Translations under genes and position numbers: made by a program
Notes under the pieces: generated by a model
The model's input: only the letters and a program-made list of their open reading frames with translations
Databases searched by the model: none
Told to the model about the DNA's origin: nothing
Origin: Pseudomonas viridiflava
GTDB taxonomy: Bacteria; Pseudomonadota; Gammaproteobacteria; Pseudomonadales; Pseudomonadaceae
DNA: 64,000 nucleotides
NCBI GenBank assembly: GCA_900596015.1
Contig: UVIF01000001.1
Location: 266,513 to 330,512, forward strand
Direction of reading: 5' to 3'
Part shown: positions 35,219 through 44,256 of the stretch, one piece after another
Numbering within the stretch: the stretch's first letter is position 1
How the letters are laid out: each line of letters opens with the position of its first letter

Positions 35219-36070
35219 ATGACAGGCACTCACTGCGTCCAGAATCCCTTCGATCGCCTTCTCCTGACTGGCGCCGCCGGCGGTCTGGGGAAGGTGCTGA
35301 GAGAAAGTCTGAAACCCTTCGCCCGCACCCTGCGGCTTTCCGATATCGTCCCGCTTCCCGCCTCTTCCGATACTGGCTCCAGTACCCGTTCCGACACGCA
35401 GGAAGAATTCCAGTTGTGCGATCTCGCCGACAAGCAGGCAGTGCACGAGCTGGTGCAAGGCGTGGACGCCATCGTGCATTTTGGCGGGGTGTCGGTGGAG
35501 CACGCGTTCGAAGACATCCTGGGGCCCAATATCTGCGGGGTCTTCCATATCTACGAAGCCGCGCGCCGGCATGGCGTCAAGCGCGTGGTGTTCGCCAGTT
35601 CCAACCACGTGATCGGTTTCTACAAGCAGGACCAGACCATCGACGCCCACTCGCCCCGGCGTCCGGACAGCTATTACGGCCTGTCCAAGTCCTACGGCGA
35701 AGACCTCGCGACGTTCTACTTCGATCGCTACGGCATCGAAACCGTCAGCATCCGCATCGGTTCTTCGTTTCCCGAGCCAGCCAATCGCCGGATGATGAGC
35801 ACCTGGCTCAGTTTCGACGACCTGACCCGCCTCATCGAACTGAGCCTGTTCACCCCGAACGTCGGCCACACGGTGGTCTACGGCGCCTCGGCCAATCGCG
35901 ATGTGTGGTGGGACAACCGCTTTGCCGCGCACCTGGGCTTCACACCCAAGGACAGCTCGGAAGTGTTCCGCGACAAGATCGAAGCCCAGCCGATGCCTGC
36001 CGCCGACGACCCGGCGAGGGTCTATCAGGGCGGCGCCTTCGTTGCCGCCGGGCCGTTTGGCGACAACTGA
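35219..36070 (+). CDS. udh: Uronate dehydrogenase
   Basis: NAD-dependent oxidation of D-glucuronate or D-galacturonate to the aldaric lactone, the first step of oxidative hexuronate use. The 283-residue extended SDR has the NAD motif TGAAGGLG (about 17-24), GVSVEHAFEDILGPNICGVF (about 82-101), and the catalytic YYGLSKSYGED with YxxxK. It closely follows the Pseudomonas Udh pattern as I remember it (ASSNHVIGFY, SIRIGSSFPEP). It leads an operon with a three-part TRAP importer, gap 42 bp. Downstream aldarate dehydratase genes are not in the window. Confidence 0.92.
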   Translation: MTGTHCVQNPFDRLLLTGAAGGLGKVLRESLKPFARTLRLSDIVPLPASSDTGSSTRSDTQEEFQLCDLADKQAVHELVQGVDAIVHFGGVSVEHAFEDILGPNICGVFHIYEAARRHGVKRVVFASSNHVIGFYKQDQTIDAHSPRRPDSYYGLSKSYGEDLATFYFDRYGIETVSIRIGSSFPEPANRRMMSTWLSFDDLTRLIELSLFTPNVGHTVVYGASANRDVWWDNRFAAHLGFTPKDSSEVFRDKIEAQPMPAADDPARVYQGGAFVAAGPFGDN

Positions 36071-36112
36071 ATCCTTTGCGACTTTAAAACAACAACAACG
36101 CTGGAGTTATCC

Positions 36113-37096
36113 ATGGATTTCAAACGCACGTTACTCGTAGCCGCCCTCCCACTCGCCTTCTGCCTGTCCGGGCTGGCGCAGGCCGAGATCAAGATCAAGT
36201 TCGCCGAAGTGCACCCGGCCGGCTACCCGCCGGTGGTGGCCGAGCAGGCCATGGGCAAAAAACTGGAAGAGCAGAGCAAGGGCGAGATCAGCTTCAAGAT
36301 GTTCGCAGGCGGTGTACTGGGTTCCGAGAAGGAAGTGGTCGAGCAGGTACAGAGCAACGCGGTGCAGATGACCCGCGTCAGCCTGGGCATCGTCGGCCCG
36401 GTAGTACCGGACGTGAACGTGTTCAACCTGCCGTTCATTTTCCGCGACCAGGCCCACATGCGCAGCATCATCGACGGCGAGATCGGTCAGGAGATTCTCG
36501 ACAAGATCACCAACTCCGAATTCAACCTGGTCGCGCTGGGGTGGATGGACGGCGGTACGCGCAACCTCTACACCAAGAAGCCGGTACGCCAGATCAGTGA
36601 CCTCAAGGGCATGAAGATCCGCGTGCAGGGCAACCCGGTGTTCATCGAAACCATCAACACCATGGGCGGCAACGGTATCGCCATGGCCACCGGCGAGATC
36701 TTCAGCGCCCTGCAGACCGGCGTGATCGACGGCGCCGAGAACAACCCGCCGACCATGCTCGAACACAACCACTACCAGAACGCCAAGTTCTACACGCTCA
36801 CCGAACACCTGATCCTGCCCGAGCCGATCGTGATGTCGAAGATCACCTGGAACAAGCTCAACCCCGAGCAACAGGCGCTGGTGAAAAAGCTCTCTCGCGA
36901 AGCACAGATGGAAGAGCGGGTGCTGTGGGACAAGAAATCCAGCGAAGCCGAAGCCAAGCTCAAGGCCGGTGGCGTGGAGTTCATCGCCCTCACGCCCGAG
37001 CAGAAGAAAGCCTTCTACGATGCGACCCAGCCGGTGCGCGACAAGTACGGCGCGCCGTACAAAGAGCTGATCACCCGCATCGAAGCCGTCAAGTAA
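36113..37096 (+). CDS. TRAP transporter substrate-binding protein, DctP type
   Basis: A 327-residue periplasmic receptor with signal peptide about 1-24 (LAQAEIKIKF). The DctP fold is shown by EHLILPEPIVMSK and the strand IRVQGNPVF (about 165-173), whose arginine would bind the substrate carboxylate. Position after udh points to D-glucuronate/D-galacturonate as ligand (inference). The start at 36113 has a TGGAG site. Confidence 0.9.
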   Translation: MDFKRTLLVAALPLAFCLSGLAQAEIKIKFAEVHPAGYPPVVAEQAMGKKLEEQSKGEISFKMFAGGVLGSEKEVVEQVQSNAVQMTRVSLGIVGPVVPDVNVFNLPFIFRDQAHMRSIIDGEIGQEILDKITNSEFNLVALGWMDGGTRNLYTKKPVRQISDLKGMKIRVQGNPVFIETINTMGGNGIAMATGEIFSALQTGVIDGAENNPPTMLEHNHYQNAKFYTLTEHLILPEPIVMSKITWNKLNPEQQALVKKLSREAQMEERVLWDKKSSEAEAKLKAGGVEFIALTPEQKKAFYDATQPVRDKYGAPYKELITRIEAVK

Positions 37097-37160
37097 GCCT
37101 GTCCGTCAACACCACGGGGGACCGGGCCTGTGCCCGCTCCCCCGCCGCTGGGTGAGCCTC

Positions 37161-37688
37161 ATGAAAAACACTGTGCTGCGTTTCAACGACCTGCTTTACC
37201 GGGTGTGCATCGGGATCGCCGGCTTGTCGGTCCTGACCATGACCCTGATCATTCCATGGGGCATCTTTACCCGCTACGCGCTGGGCAGCGGTTCCAGCTG
37301 GCCGGAGCCGGTGGCGATCCTGCTGATGGTGGTTTTCACCTTCTTCGGCGCTGCCGCCAGCTACCGCGCCGGCGCGCACATGGCGGTGGCCATGGCGGTC
37401 GACCGCATGCCGGCACAGACGCGTCGAATGGCTGCCTTCGCGGTTCAGGTGCTGATGGCGGTGGTCGCGCTGTTCATGATCTTCAAGGGCTTCAAGCTGT
37501 GCGCCAACACGTGGAACCAGTACCTGGGTGAAATTCCCTCCATGCGGGTAGGCATTTCCTACCTGCCCATTCCGATCGGCGGCATCGTGACCTTGATATT
37601 CATCCTGGAAAAGCTGTTCCTAGGTGACCAAAGCCACCGCGCCGTGATGCGGTTCGACGTCGTAGAAGCCAGTGAAGGTGCTGCGTAA
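37161..37688 (+). CDS. TRAP transporter small permease, DctQ type
   Basis: A 175-residue inner-membrane protein with four helices of the TRAP small subunit, which links the receptor to the large permease. Typical features are TRYALGSGSSWPEPVA near residue 43 and the last helix with ISYLPIPIGGIVTLIFILEK. The ATG at 37161 is preferred; a GTG three codons upstream is also possible. It abuts the large permease gene with no gap. Confidence 0.88.
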   Translation: MKNTVLRFNDLLYRVCIGIAGLSVLTMTLIIPWGIFTRYALGSGSSWPEPVAILLMVVFTFFGAAASYRAGAHMAVAMAVDRMPAQTRRMAAFAVQVLMAVVALFMIFKGFKLCANTWNQYLGEIPSMRVGISYLPIPIGGIVTLIFILEKLFLGDQSHRAVMRFDVVEASEGAA

Positions 37689-38969
37689 ATGGATGCTCTC
37701 ATACTGTTGGGCAGCTTCATCGCCTTGATCCTGGTGGGCATGCCGGTGGCCTATGCGCTGGGTCTGTCGGCGCTGATCGGGGCCTGGTGGATCGACATCC
37801 CGGCCGACGCCCTGATGATCCAGATCGCCGGCGGGGTGAACAAATTCTCGCTGCTGGCCATTCCGTTCTTCGTGCTGGCGGGTGCGATCATGGCCGAAGG
37901 CGGCATGTCGCGCCGGCTCGTAGCCTTCGCTGGCGTGCTGGTGGGCTTCGTGCGCGGTGGGTTGTCACTGGTCAACATCGTCGCTTCGACCTTTTTCGGG
38001 GCCATCTCCGGCTCGTCCGTCGCCGATACCGCGTCGGTGGGTTCGGTGTTGATTCCGGAAATGGAGCGGGCCGGCTATCCGCGTGATTTCTCCACGGCCG
38101 TTACCGTCAGCGGCTCGGTCCAGGCCCTGCTGACGCCACCGAGCCACAACTCGGTGCTGTACTCGCTGGCGGCTGGCGGCTCGGTATCGATCGCTTCGCT
38201 GTTCATGGCCGGGATCATGCCGGGGCTGTTGCTCAGTGCGGTGATGATGGGCCTGTGCATGATCTTTGCGCGCAAGCGCAACTATCCCAAGGGCGAAGTC
38301 ATTCCGATGCGTCAGGCGCTGAAGATCGCCGGTGAGGCGCTCTGGGGGCTGATGGCGCTGGTGATCATTCTCGGCGGCATTCTCTCGGGCGTGTTCACCG
38401 CGACCGAATCGGCAGCCATCGCCGTGCTGTGGTCGTTCTTCGTGACCATGTTCATCTACCGCGACTATAAATGGCGCGACCTGCCCAAGCTGATGCACCG
38501 GGCGGCGCGGACCATTTCCATCGTGATGATTCTGATCGGTTTCGCTGCCAGCTTCGGCTACATCCTGACGCTGATGGAAATTCCGATGAAGATCACCACG
38601 GCGTTCCTCACGCTGTCGGACAACCGCTACGTGATCCTGATGTGCATCAACGTGATGTTGCTGATGCTGGGCACGATCATGGACATGGCGCCGTTGATTC
38701 TGATCCTGACACCGATCCTGTTGCCGGTGATCGTCAGCGTGGGTGTGGATCCGGTGCATTTCGGCATGATCATGCTGGTCAACCTGGGCATAGGCCTGAT
38801 CACACCGCCGGTGGGTGCCGTGCTGTTCGTCGGTGCGGCGGTCGGCAAGGTGACCATCGAAGCCACGGTCAAGGCGCTGCTGCCCTTCTATCTGGCGCTG
38901 TTCCTGGTGCTGATGCTGGTCACCTACATTCCGGCCATCTCCCTCTGGCTGCCGAGCGTGGTGTTGTAG
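37689..38969 (+). CDS. TRAP transporter large permease, DctM type
   Basis: A 426-residue inner-membrane sodium-coupled permease with about 12 helices of the DctM/ion transporter fold. Signature stretches: IPFFVLAGAIMAEGGMSRR, FFGAISGSSVADTASVG and LVNLGIGLITPPVGAVLFV. It ends the udh-TRAP operon; a GC-rich hairpin follows. Confidence 0.93.
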   Translation: MDALILLGSFIALILVGMPVAYALGLSALIGAWWIDIPADALMIQIAGGVNKFSLLAIPFFVLAGAIMAEGGMSRRLVAFAGVLVGFVRGGLSLVNIVASTFFGAISGSSVADTASVGSVLIPEMERAGYPRDFSTAVTVSGSVQALLTPPSHNSVLYSLAAGGSVSIASLFMAGIMPGLLLSAVMMGLCMIFARKRNYPKGEVIPMRQALKIAGEALWGLMALVIILGGILSGVFTATESAAIAVLWSFFVTMFIYRDYKWRDLPKLMHRAARTISIVMILIGFAASFGYILTLMEIPMKITTAFLTLSDNRYVILMCINVMLLMLGTIMDMAPLILILTPILLPVIVSVGVDPVHFGMIMLVNLGIGLITPPVGAVLFVGAAVGKVTIEATVKALLPFYLALFLVLMLVTYIPAISLWLPSVVL

Positions 38970-38978
38970 ACCTAAATG

Positions 38979-39004
38979 CTGCGGGGTATCCAACACCCCG
39001 CAGC
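38979..39004. terminator. Hairpin after the uronate operon
   Basis: GCTGCGGGGT / ACCCCGCAGC, 10-bp perfect stem with a 6-nt loop, 10 bp after the dctM stop. No U-tract follows, so efficiency is uncertain. Confidence 0.55.
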
Positions 39005-39023
39005 GAACCGACGCACTGAAATC

Positions 39024-39114
39024 CTGTAGCAGCGGCGCGAGCCGCGTCGGCGGTGCATGCTATGCGGCTGTCACACGGCGGCGTGTCCGGACGTGGCTTG
39101 CGCCGCTGCTACAG
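39024..39114. repeat. REP pair, family 1, overlapping the galE 3-prime end
   Basis: Forward copy at 39024-39051 (CTGTAGCAGCGGCGCGAGCC...) and inverted copy at 39087-39114 (... GCCGCTGCTACAG). The inverted copy lies inside the last codons of galE, which ends at 39071. Confidence 0.85.
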
Positions 39115-40159
39115 GGATCGTGGGGGAGGTTTCGGGTGTATAGACGATCGGCCGGTGTTCTGCCGCCAGGCGGCACTCCCAGCGCCAGGCGTCGCGCAGC
39201 ATGTCGTCCAGGCTGCGTCGGGCCTGCCAGCCCAGCTCGCGGCGCGCCTTGACCGGGTCCGCCCAGCACTGCGCCACGTCGCCCGCGCGCCTGGGCTCGA
39301 AGGTCAGGGCGATGGGCACGCCGCAGGTGCGGGTGAAAGCATCGACCACCTGCAACACCGAATACCCCCGCCCGGTTCCCAGATTCCAGACGCGCACGCC
39401 GCTGCCGCCCAACAATGCCTGCAAAGCCCGCCAGTGCCCTTCGGCCAGGTCCATCACATGCACGTAATCACGAACGCCGGTGCCGTCCGGCGTGGCGTAG
39501 TCGTTGCCGAATACCTGCAGCACATCGCGCCGCCCACTGGCCACCTGCAGCAGATACGGCAGCAGGTTGTTCGGCACCTGTGCCGGCGCCTCGCCCAGCT
39601 CGCCCGATTCGTGGGCGCCGATGGGGTTGAAATAGCGCAGCAGCCCGACCGACCAGCGCGCATCCGAAGCCGCCAGGCTGATCATGACGTTCTCCGCCAT
39701 CAACTTGGAAAAACCGTATGGGTTGGTCGGCAATCCGGTGGCGCAGGTTTCGTCGATGGGCATCGTGGCGCAGTCGCCATAGACCGTCGCCGAAGAGCTG
39801 AAAATCAGCGTGAAGACACCGGCGGCCGCCATCGCCTGGCACAGCGCAATGCTGCCGCCGACATTGCTGTCGTAATAGCGCAACGGCTCGCGCACGCTCT
39901 CGCCAACCGCTTTCAAGCCTGCGCAGCGAATCACCGCAGCGATGGGAAAATCCGCGAACAGGGCATCCAGCTGCGCCCGGTTGCGCACATCGCCGAGCAC
40001 GAAGCGGGCACGCCGACCGCCGAGCCGGGCAATGCGCTCAAGGCTGGTACGCGAACTGTTGCAGAGGTTGTCGAAGATCACCACCGTCTGCCCTTGGGCA
40101 AGCAGCTGCAGCACCACCTGTGCGCCGATGTAACCCGTACCGCCTGTGACCAGAATCAT
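39071..40159 (-). CDS. galE: UDP-glucose 4-epimerase
   Basis: Interconverts UDP-glucose and UDP-galactose. The 362-residue extended SDR has the NAD motif GGTGYIG (about 5-11), FSSSATVYGD and YGFSKLMAE with YxxxK, and the typical AGLKAVGESVREPLRYYDSN. I start at ATG 40159 (MILVTGGTGYIG). The last 15 residues or so (VAAAQATSGHAAV) are encoded by an inserted REP, so the natural C-terminus has been replaced; the fold should be intact since these residues lie beyond the family's end. It is divergent from a glycosyltransferase-glf set, and so likely supplies UDP-galactose to it. Confidence 0.92.
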   Translation of the reverse strand: MILVTGGTGYIGAQVVLQLLAQGQTVVIFDNLCNSSRTSLERIARLGGRRARFVLGDVRNRAQLDALFADFPIAAVIRCAGLKAVGESVREPLRYYDSNVGGSIALCQAMAAAGVFTLIFSSSATVYGDCATMPIDETCATGLPTNPYGFSKLMAENVMISLAASDARWSVGLLRYFNPIGAHESGELGEAPAQVPNNLLPYLLQVASGRRDVLQVFGNDYATPDGTGVRDYVHVMDLAEGHWRALQALLGGSGVRVWNLGTGRGYSVLQVVDAFTRTCGVPIALTFEPRRAGDVAQCWADPVKARRELGWQARRSLDDMLRDAWRWECRLAAEHRPIVYTPETSPTIPVAAAQATSGHAAV

Positions 40160-40483
40160 CGCCGTCGCTCCCGTCGCCCGCAGGCGCACCGGTCAAGATC
40201 AAGGGATAGCACCTGCGTGATACGACGACGGGATCAGGCCTATGAAACTATGGGCGCGCACGGTGGCGTGGAGTTCCAGGCGGCAGCCAGACGGTTGGCA
40301 CATCCCGGGCGGTCAACAAATCAAAGTTGAACGCCGCCTGCAGCGACGGCGTCTCAATCATTACCAATGCACCGCGCGCATGCACTCGCTGCCGCACTGC
40401 CTTGCAACATCCATACGGGTGGCGTCGAAGCCCAGCTCAACCTGGCTTCAGTCCCGATTCAGGCACTGACCAAGGACACCCCC
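40160..40483. other. Gene-free divergent spacer between galE and glycosyltransferase
   Basis: 324 bp that should contain both promoters. I see no REP, no convincing hairpin and no believable -35/-10 pair or known operator. The open frame reaching back to 40367 on the plus strand is of atypical composition and lacks a ribosome site. Confidence 0.5.
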
Positions 40484-41533
40484 ATGACCGATGTGGCGCC
40501 GCCCGGCTTTACCCCTGCCCCACTGTCCAGCCCAGATCGCACCCCGGCGCCAACAGGCCGGCCGCTGATGTTGTGCCTGTCGCACTTGCGCTGGGGGTTC
40601 GTCTACCAGCGACCCCAGCACCTCATGTCGCGCCTGGCGCAGAGCTACGACGTGCTGTTCTTCGAAGAACCGGTGTTCGCCGAGCACGTGCAGCCGCAGT
40701 TGCTGGCCAGCCATCCAGCACACGGCGTGACCGTGCTGGTGCCGCAGCTACCGGCGGGCACCCCCCACGAGCAAGTGATCGCGATGCAGCGCGACCTGCT
40801 CGATGGCTACCTGGCCCAGCACCGCGACGCCGAACTGCTGCTGTGGTACCTGACCCCGATGAGCCTGGCCTTCACCGACCATCTGCACGGCCAGGTGACC
40901 ATCTTCGATTGCATGGACGAGTTGTCCGCGTTCATGGGCGCTCCGCCGGAACTCATCGAAAGGGAACGCCAACTGTTGGCGCGTGCCGATGTGGTGTTCA
41001 CCGGTGGGCAGAGTCTGTGGGAAGCCAAGCGCCATCAGCACGGCAATGCGCACGCCATGCCCAGCAGTGTCGACATCGCCCACTTCGCCCAGGCTCGGGC
41101 GTTGCTGCCCGACCCGAGCGATCAGGCCGCGATCGGCCACCCGCGACTAGGCTTCTTCGGTGTCATCGACGAGCGTTTCGACATCTACCTGGTCGATGAG
41201 CTGGCCCGGCAGCGGCCACAGTGGCAGATCGTACTGATCGGCCCGGTGGTCAAGATCGATCCGCAGACCTTGCCAAGACGCGCCAACATTCACTACCTCG
41301 GGGCGAAGCAGTATGAGCAATTGCCCCACTACCTGGCCGGCTGGGACGTCGCCCTCATGCCGTTCGCGATCAATGCTTCCACGCGCTTCATCAGCCCGAC
41401 CAAGACCCCCGAATACCTTGCCGGCGGCCGGCCGGTGGTGTCGACACCGATCGCCGACGTCATCAGCGGCTACGGCACCAGCGGTGTAGTGACCATCGCC
41501 GACACCCCCGCTGCATTCATCGCTGCGGTGTAA
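40484..41533 (+). CDS. Glycosyltransferase (GT4-like), C-terminus cut by in-frame stop
   Basis: A glycosyltransferase of the GT4-like clade, 349 residues up to a TAA at 41531-41533. Conserved features: HLRWGFVYQRPQHLMSRLA at the start of the N-terminal lobe, DCMDELSAF, GFFGVIDERFD at the start of the second lobe, and SPTKTPEYLAGGRPVVSTP (sugar-nucleotide phosphate site). The frame continues after the TAA for 39 sense codons (YALGAEARDSLVAQADA ... EQIECLR) to a TAA at 41651, overlapping the glf start by 13 bp. That tail reads like the normal end of the family, so a one-base change to stop (for example GAA to TAA) is likely. The core catalytic residues are before the stop, so it may or may not work. 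ATG 40484 has AAGGA upstream. Confidence 0.8.
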   Translation: MTDVAPPGFTPAPLSSPDRTPAPTGRPLMLCLSHLRWGFVYQRPQHLMSRLAQSYDVLFFEEPVFAEHVQPQLLASHPAHGVTVLVPQLPAGTPHEQVIAMQRDLLDGYLAQHRDAELLLWYLTPMSLAFTDHLHGQVTIFDCMDELSAFMGAPPELIERERQLLARADVVFTGGQSLWEAKRHQHGNAHAMPSSVDIAHFAQARALLPDPSDQAAIGHPRLGFFGVIDERFDIYLVDELARQRPQWQIVLIGPVVKIDPQTLPRRANIHYLGAKQYEQLPHYLAGWDVALMPFAINASTRFISPTKTPEYLAGGRPVVSTPIADVISGYGTSGVVTIADTPAAFIAAV

Positions 41534-41640
41534 TACGCACTGGGTGCCGAAGCCCGCGACAGCCTGGTTGCCCAGGCCGATGCCGCATTGGACGGCATGT
41601 CGTGGGACAAGACCTGCAACGCCATGAAGGAGCAGATCGA

Positions 41641-42849
41641 ATGCCTCAGGTAACCCTCGACAGCGCCTGCCGTGGCCCGTCCTCGTACAGCGATGGACGC
41701 CCCTATGATTACCTGGTGGTGGGTGCCGGCTTTGCCGGCAGCGTCATTGCCGAGCGCCTGGCCGCAGGCCTGGGCCTGAACGTGCTGGTGATCGACCGCC
41801 GTGATCATATCGGCGGCAACGCCTACGACCATTTGGATGCGGCGGGCGTCATGGTCCACCGCTACGGGCCGCACATCTTTCATACCAATGCCCCGCGCAT
41901 CGTCGACTATCTGTCGCGTTTCACCCAGTGGCGCCCTTACGAGCATCGAGTGCTGGCCCAGGTCGACGATCATCGGGTACCGATCCCGATCAACCTGACC
42001 ACGCTCAACACGCTGTTCGACTTGCAGATGGACGAGGCCCAGGCCGAGCGCTTTCTTGCCGAACGCGCACAGCCGGTCGAGCGCATCCGTACCTCAGAGG
42101 ACGTGGTGATCAATCAGATCGGCGAAGAGCTCTACCAGAAGTTCTTCCGGGGCTACACCCGCAAGCAGTGGGGCCTGGACCCGTCCCAGCTGGACAAGTC
42201 GGTGACCTCGCGGATCCCCACGCGCACCACTGCCGACGACCGCTACTTCACCGACAGCTTTCAGGCCATGCCGCTCGAAGGCTACACGCGCCTGTTCGAG
42301 AACATGCTCGACAATCCGCGCATCGACGTGTTGCTGGACACCGATTTCGCCCAGGTGCGCGAACGGTTGGCCTATGCCCAGCTGATCTATTGCGGCCCGG
42401 TGGACGAATACTTCGAGTTCCGCCTGGGCCGCCTGCCCTACCGGTCGCTGCGCTTCGAACACAAGACCCTTGAGCAACCACAGTTGCAGGAAGTGGCCGT
42501 GGTCAACTACCCCGATGAAGCCGTGCCCTACACGCGCATCACCGAGTACAAACACCTCACCGGTCAGCAACATCCACACACCAGCATCACCTACGAATAC
42601 CCCTGCGCCGAAGGCGACCCCTACTACCCTATTCCGCGGCCCGAAAACGCCCAGCTGTATCAACGCTACAAGGCGCTGGCGGACGAGACGCCGGGGGTCA
42701 CCTTTCTCGGGCGACTGGGCACCTACAAGTACTACAACATGGATCAGGTCGTGGGCCAGGCGCTGGCGCTGTATCAGCGGATCGAGCAACAAGCCTCGCC
42801 GACGGCAGGAGCCGAGGCGCTGGCGCCGCTCGACGAGCACAGCGCTTGA
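41641..42849 (+). CDS. glf: UDP-galactopyranose mutase
   Basis: FAD enzyme that converts UDP-galactopyranose to UDP-galactofuranose. The 402-residue protein has the Rossmann motif VVGAGFAGSVIAERL (about 26-40), then RRDHIGGNAYDH, YGPHIFHTN, and the C-terminal GRLGTYKYYNMDQVV typical of Glf. ATG 41641 has AAGGAG 8 bp upstream; the longer frame starting at 41602 lies in the coding tail of the glycosyltransferase. It ends 4 bp inside the next gene (TTGA overlap). Confidence 0.95.
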   Translation: MPQVTLDSACRGPSSYSDGRPYDYLVVGAGFAGSVIAERLAAGLGLNVLVIDRRDHIGGNAYDHLDAAGVMVHRYGPHIFHTNAPRIVDYLSRFTQWRPYEHRVLAQVDDHRVPIPINLTTLNTLFDLQMDEAQAERFLAERAQPVERIRTSEDVVINQIGEELYQKFFRGYTRKQWGLDPSQLDKSVTSRIPTRTTADDRYFTDSFQAMPLEGYTRLFENMLDNPRIDVLLDTDFAQVRERLAYAQLIYCGPVDEYFEFRLGRLPYRSLRFEHKTLEQPQLQEVAVVNYPDEAVPYTRITEYKHLTGQQHPHTSITYEYPCAEGDPYYPIPRPENAQLYQRYKALADETPGVTFLGRLGTYKYYNMDQVVGQALALYQRIEQQASPTAGAEALAPLDEHSA

Positions 42850-43967
42850 AGCCGCCTGGCCTGTTCAATACTTTCATCATGGCCGGCTACGAATGCGCCG
42901 CGCAGCGGCGGCGCGATGGTGAACGTGTGGATGTGCAGGCCAGCACCGGCCACCTGCGCTGGGCGGCCAATGACTATCGCCAGCTGCTGGCCAGTGGCAT
43001 TGGCGCCGCGCGCGACGGCCTGCGCTGGCATGTGATCGAACAGCGCCCAGGGTATTACGACTGGAGCAGTTTCCTGCCCCTGCTGCGCGCCGCCCGCGAA
43101 TGCAATCTGCAAGTAGTGTGGGACCTGTGTCACTACGGCTACCCCGATGGCCTGGACGTCTGGCGACCCGAATTCGTCGAACGCTTTGCGCGCTTCGCCG
43201 GGGCCGCGGCACGGTTGATGGTCGATGAAGGGCTCGAGGCGCCCTTTTGTTCACCCATTAACGAGATGTCGTTCTGGAGCTGGGCCGGCGGCGACGTCGG
43301 CTATTTCAACCCAGGCGCGCATGGCCGTGGGCTGGAGCTCAAGCATCAGCTGGTGCGGGCCAGCATCGAGGCGATCGAGGCGATTCGCGGGCAGGCGCCT
43401 GCGGCGCGTTTCGTTCAGTGCGACCCGCTGATTCATGTTGTGCCGGACTCCTCGCGTGCCGTCGACCAGGAGCGCGCCGAGGGTCAGCGGCTGTCCCAGT
43501 TCCAGGCCTGGGACATGCTGGCCGGCCGGCAGTGGCCGGGGCTGGGCGGATGTGAGGCGTATCTGGACATCATCGGGGCCAACTTCTACCCGCAGAACCA
43601 GTGGCGGCACAATGGCGAACGGATCCTGCGCGGGCACCCCGAGTTTCGTCCGCTGGCCGGGCTGCTGGCTGAGCTCCATCGGCGTTACGGGCGGCCGATC
43701 CTGCTGGCCGAAACCGGCACCGAGGGTGATGCGCGAGGGCCGTGGCTGGACTACGTGGGCAGCCAGCTGGCAGTGGCGCTGCAACGCGGCGTCGATGTGC
43801 AGGGGCTGTGTTGGTACCCGTTTCTGGACTATCCGGGTTGGGACGACGGCCGTTATTGCCCCGCTGGCGTGTTTGGCGACGCCGACGGTGCAGGTACCCG
43901 CGCGCCGTATCATCCGTTGCTGATGCAGTTGCAGGCATTGGAAAAGCTGCACCGGCCCAGCCAGTGA
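42846..43967 (+). CDS. Glycoside hydrolase, GH1/beta-glucosidase-like
   Basis: A 373-residue (beta/alpha)8-type hydrolase, shorter than classic GH1 enzymes. It has an acid/base-like motif SPINEMSFWSW (like TxNE in GH1) and a nucleophile-like motif LLAETGTEGDARG (like ITENG/AETG). The conserved start FNTFIMAGYECA lies 5 residues from the TTG at 42846, which overlaps the glf stop by 4 bp; the first ATG is at 42879 and would lose the conserved start. No signal peptide, so it should be cytoplasmic. Substrate unknown; its coupling to glf and a glycosyltransferase suggests trimming of the same glycan (inference). Confidence 0.8.
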   Translation: MKPPGLFNTFIMAGYECAAQRRRDGERVDVQASTGHLRWAANDYRQLLASGIGAARDGLRWHVIEQRPGYYDWSSFLPLLRAARECNLQVVWDLCHYGYPDGLDVWRPEFVERFARFAGAAARLMVDEGLEAPFCSPINEMSFWSWAGGDVGYFNPGAHGRGLELKHQLVRASIEAIEAIRGQAPAARFVQCDPLIHVVPDSSRAVDQERAEGQRLSQFQAWDMLAGRQWPGLGGCEAYLDIIGANFYPQNQWRHNGERILRGHPEFRPLAGLLAELHRRYGRPILLAETGTEGDARGPWLDYVGSQLAVALQRGVDVQGLCWYPFLDYPGWDDGRYCPAGVFGDADGAGTRAPYHPLLMQLQALEKLHRPSQ

Positions 43968-44001
43968 CGGTGCGCGTTCCCTGCGCAGGTGCGGGTTGCC
44001 C

Positions 44002-44211
44002 CCGGACGCGGCTCGCGCCGCTGCTACAGGGGATGGAGGCGTTCCTGCAGGGCCTTCGCAGGAGCGGTCCGGGGCCGCGAAGCCGTCGCCGCGCTGTGCC
44101 AGATAATCCGCAGCGCCCCTTCGCGGCCAATGACCGCTCCCACGGAGAGTGCAGGCGCGTCGGCGCTCACACACCCCCGCAGCCCTGTAGCAGCGGCGCA
44201 AGCCGCGTCAG
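44002..44211. repeat. Nested REP cluster: family 2 pair inside family 1 pair
   Basis: Family 1 inverted at 44002-44029, family 2 forward at 44059-44082, family 2 inverted at 44120-44143, family 1 forward at 44185-44211. The family 2 pair is thus flanked by outward family 1 units, a nested composite in the 289-bp space between the hydrolase and the GGDEF/EAL gene. I see no gene in this stretch. Confidence 0.8.
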
Positions 44212-44256
44212 CGGTCCATGCGATACCAGCGGGCTTGGGATGGTTGGCCTGGTCGA

